Assembly: GCA_020849075.1 (NCBI GenBank)
Contig: JADLGZ010000194.1
Location: 1 to 7,044 of the forward strand
Length of the DNA: 7,044 bases
Reading direction: 5' to 3'
Source of the DNA: Fimbriimonadaceae bacterium
GTDB taxonomy: Bacteria > Armatimonadota > Fimbriimonadia > Fimbriimonadales > Fimbriimonadaceae
The notes under the pieces were generated by a model that was not told the DNA's origin, searched no databases, and saw only the letters and a program-made list of their open reading frames with translations. The translations under genes were made by a program, and so were the position numbers. Shown here in pieces: positions 6,461 to 7,044 of this stretch (position 1 is the first letter of the stretch; each line of letters begins with the position of its first letter).

Positions 6461-7044
6461 ATGGGGCGTCAAGGTAAAACGAACGCCATGCAATATTTGG
6501 CCGAAGCAAGGTCGCTTGGGCATCTCTTTCAGCTCTCCTGCCGCCATTGGGGAGGCAAAACCTCCCACATCGTTCCGGGAAAGGGAGGTCATCGGGATGT
6601 ATCGTTCGCAGAAGTTTATGAAGCGACGAGCCGCTATGCGGTGATTTTGCGCGAACTCGGTCTTCAGAAAGGGGACCGGATGGTCATATTCGGTGAGAAC
6701 TCCTTTGAGTGGGCCTTGGCAGACTGGGCCGCTCAGAATGTGGGGGTCGTGACGGTTCCCATTTATCCGTCATTGCCGCCTGATCAAGCTCAGTACATCG
6801 CGCAGGACTCGGGGGCAAAGGTGGCCCTATGTGGAGTGGCAGAGCTGGTGAAACGGCTCGAAGGTCTATCGGGCATTCAGACTTATCTCTTGAGCGAGAT
6901 TGCCGCCCGGGCGGAGGTCACTACGCCGGACGCCGATTGGCAGCAGAGCCAGCTTGATCAAGTGAAGATGGATGACTTGGCGACTATCATCTATACCAGT
7001 GGGACCACAGGAAACCCCAAGGGCGTAATCTTAACGCACCACAA
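6461..7044 (+). CDS. AMP-forming long-chain acyl-CoA synthetase, N-terminal part
   Basis: The frame stays open to the right edge and encodes 194 residues; full family members are usually about 550-650 residues, so about a third is present. It reads as an ANL-superfamily adenylating enzyme. Early conserved blocks are VSFAEVYEATSRYAVILREL, then GLQKGDRMVIFGENSFEWAL and VGVVTVPIYPSLPPDQAQYI. The ATP-binding P-loop is YTSGTTGNPKGVILTHH at the very end (codons from base 6992). The E-W-A-L-A-D and V-P-I-Y blocks fit FadD/FAA1-type fatty acid:CoA ligases, which activate fatty acids with ATP to acyl-AMP and then acyl-CoA. The linker before the P-loop is fairly short, as in bacterial FadD15-like enzymes. 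The acyl-specificity region and C-terminal domain lie outside the window, so the substrate is not certain. In-frame ATGs at 6458, 6461 and 6488 are possible starts; 6461 has the best-placed ribosome site, while 6488 also gives a normal N-terminus. The gene is divergent from DUF58. Confidence 0.88.
   Translation, partial: MGRQGKTNAMQYLAEARSLGHLFQLSCRHWGGKTSHIVPGKGGHRDVSFAEVYEATSRYAVILRELGLQKGDRMVIFGENSFEWALADWAAQNVGVVTVPIYPSLPPDQAQYIAQDSGAKVALCGVAELVKRLEGLSGIQTYLLSEIAARAEVTTPDADWQQSQLDQVKMDDLATIIYTSGTTGNPKGVILTHH

Noticed and set aside
6467..6472. TTGACG on the minus strand as a -35 box for DUF58
   Set aside because: It matches five of six consensus bases, but 16-18 bases downstream the sequence is GC-rich with nothing like a -10 box.
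1..7044. CRISPR arrays, tRNA or rRNA genes, insertion sequences, phage or defence genes
   Set aside because: I saw no spaced direct repeats, cloverleaf-like sequence, transposase or integrase motifs, or nuclease or toxin signatures on either strand. The window is nearly fully covered by five ordinary genes.

Overview
The window looks like an ordinary chromosomal segment of a didermal, moderately GC-rich bacterium. The best lineage clue is a secreted protein ending in a PEP-CTERM sorting signal, next to a DUF58 protein and an MFS transporter fused to HEAT repeats. From memory of typical gene content I lean towards Armatimonadota (Fimbriimonadales-like), but no marker gene is present to prove this. 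Planctomycetes, Verrucomicrobia and other PEP-CTERM-bearing groups remain possible.

Layout from left to right: (1) a plus-strand tetratricopeptide-repeat protein, cut by the left edge (1-1671); (2) facing it, only 7 bases away, a minus-strand 756-residue protein with a 12-helix MFS transporter fused to a C-terminal HEAT-repeat region (1679-3949); (3) a minus-strand PEP-CTERM surface or secreted protein with propeller-like repeats (4042-5019); (4) a minus-strand membrane-anchored DUF58/VWA-like protein (5109-6419); (5) divergent from it across about 41 bases, the first third of a plus-strand AMP-forming long-chain acyl-CoA synthetase, cut by the right edge (6461-7044). Coding density is very high and no gene-free stretch exceeds about 95 bases. 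I see no tRNA, rRNA, CRISPR array, transposase, integrase or attachment site.

The three minus-strand genes lie in the order DUF58, PEP-CTERM, MFS-HEAT, separated by gaps of about 90 bases. They could be co-transcribed, but nothing in their functions ties them into a pathway, and no convincing promoter or terminator is visible between them. Shine-Dalgarno motifs are weak or absent before the minus-strand genes. I do not see a new defence, mobile or biosynthetic system here. The item most worth following up is the transporter-HEAT fusion, including its unclear start and its sharp internal GC change.
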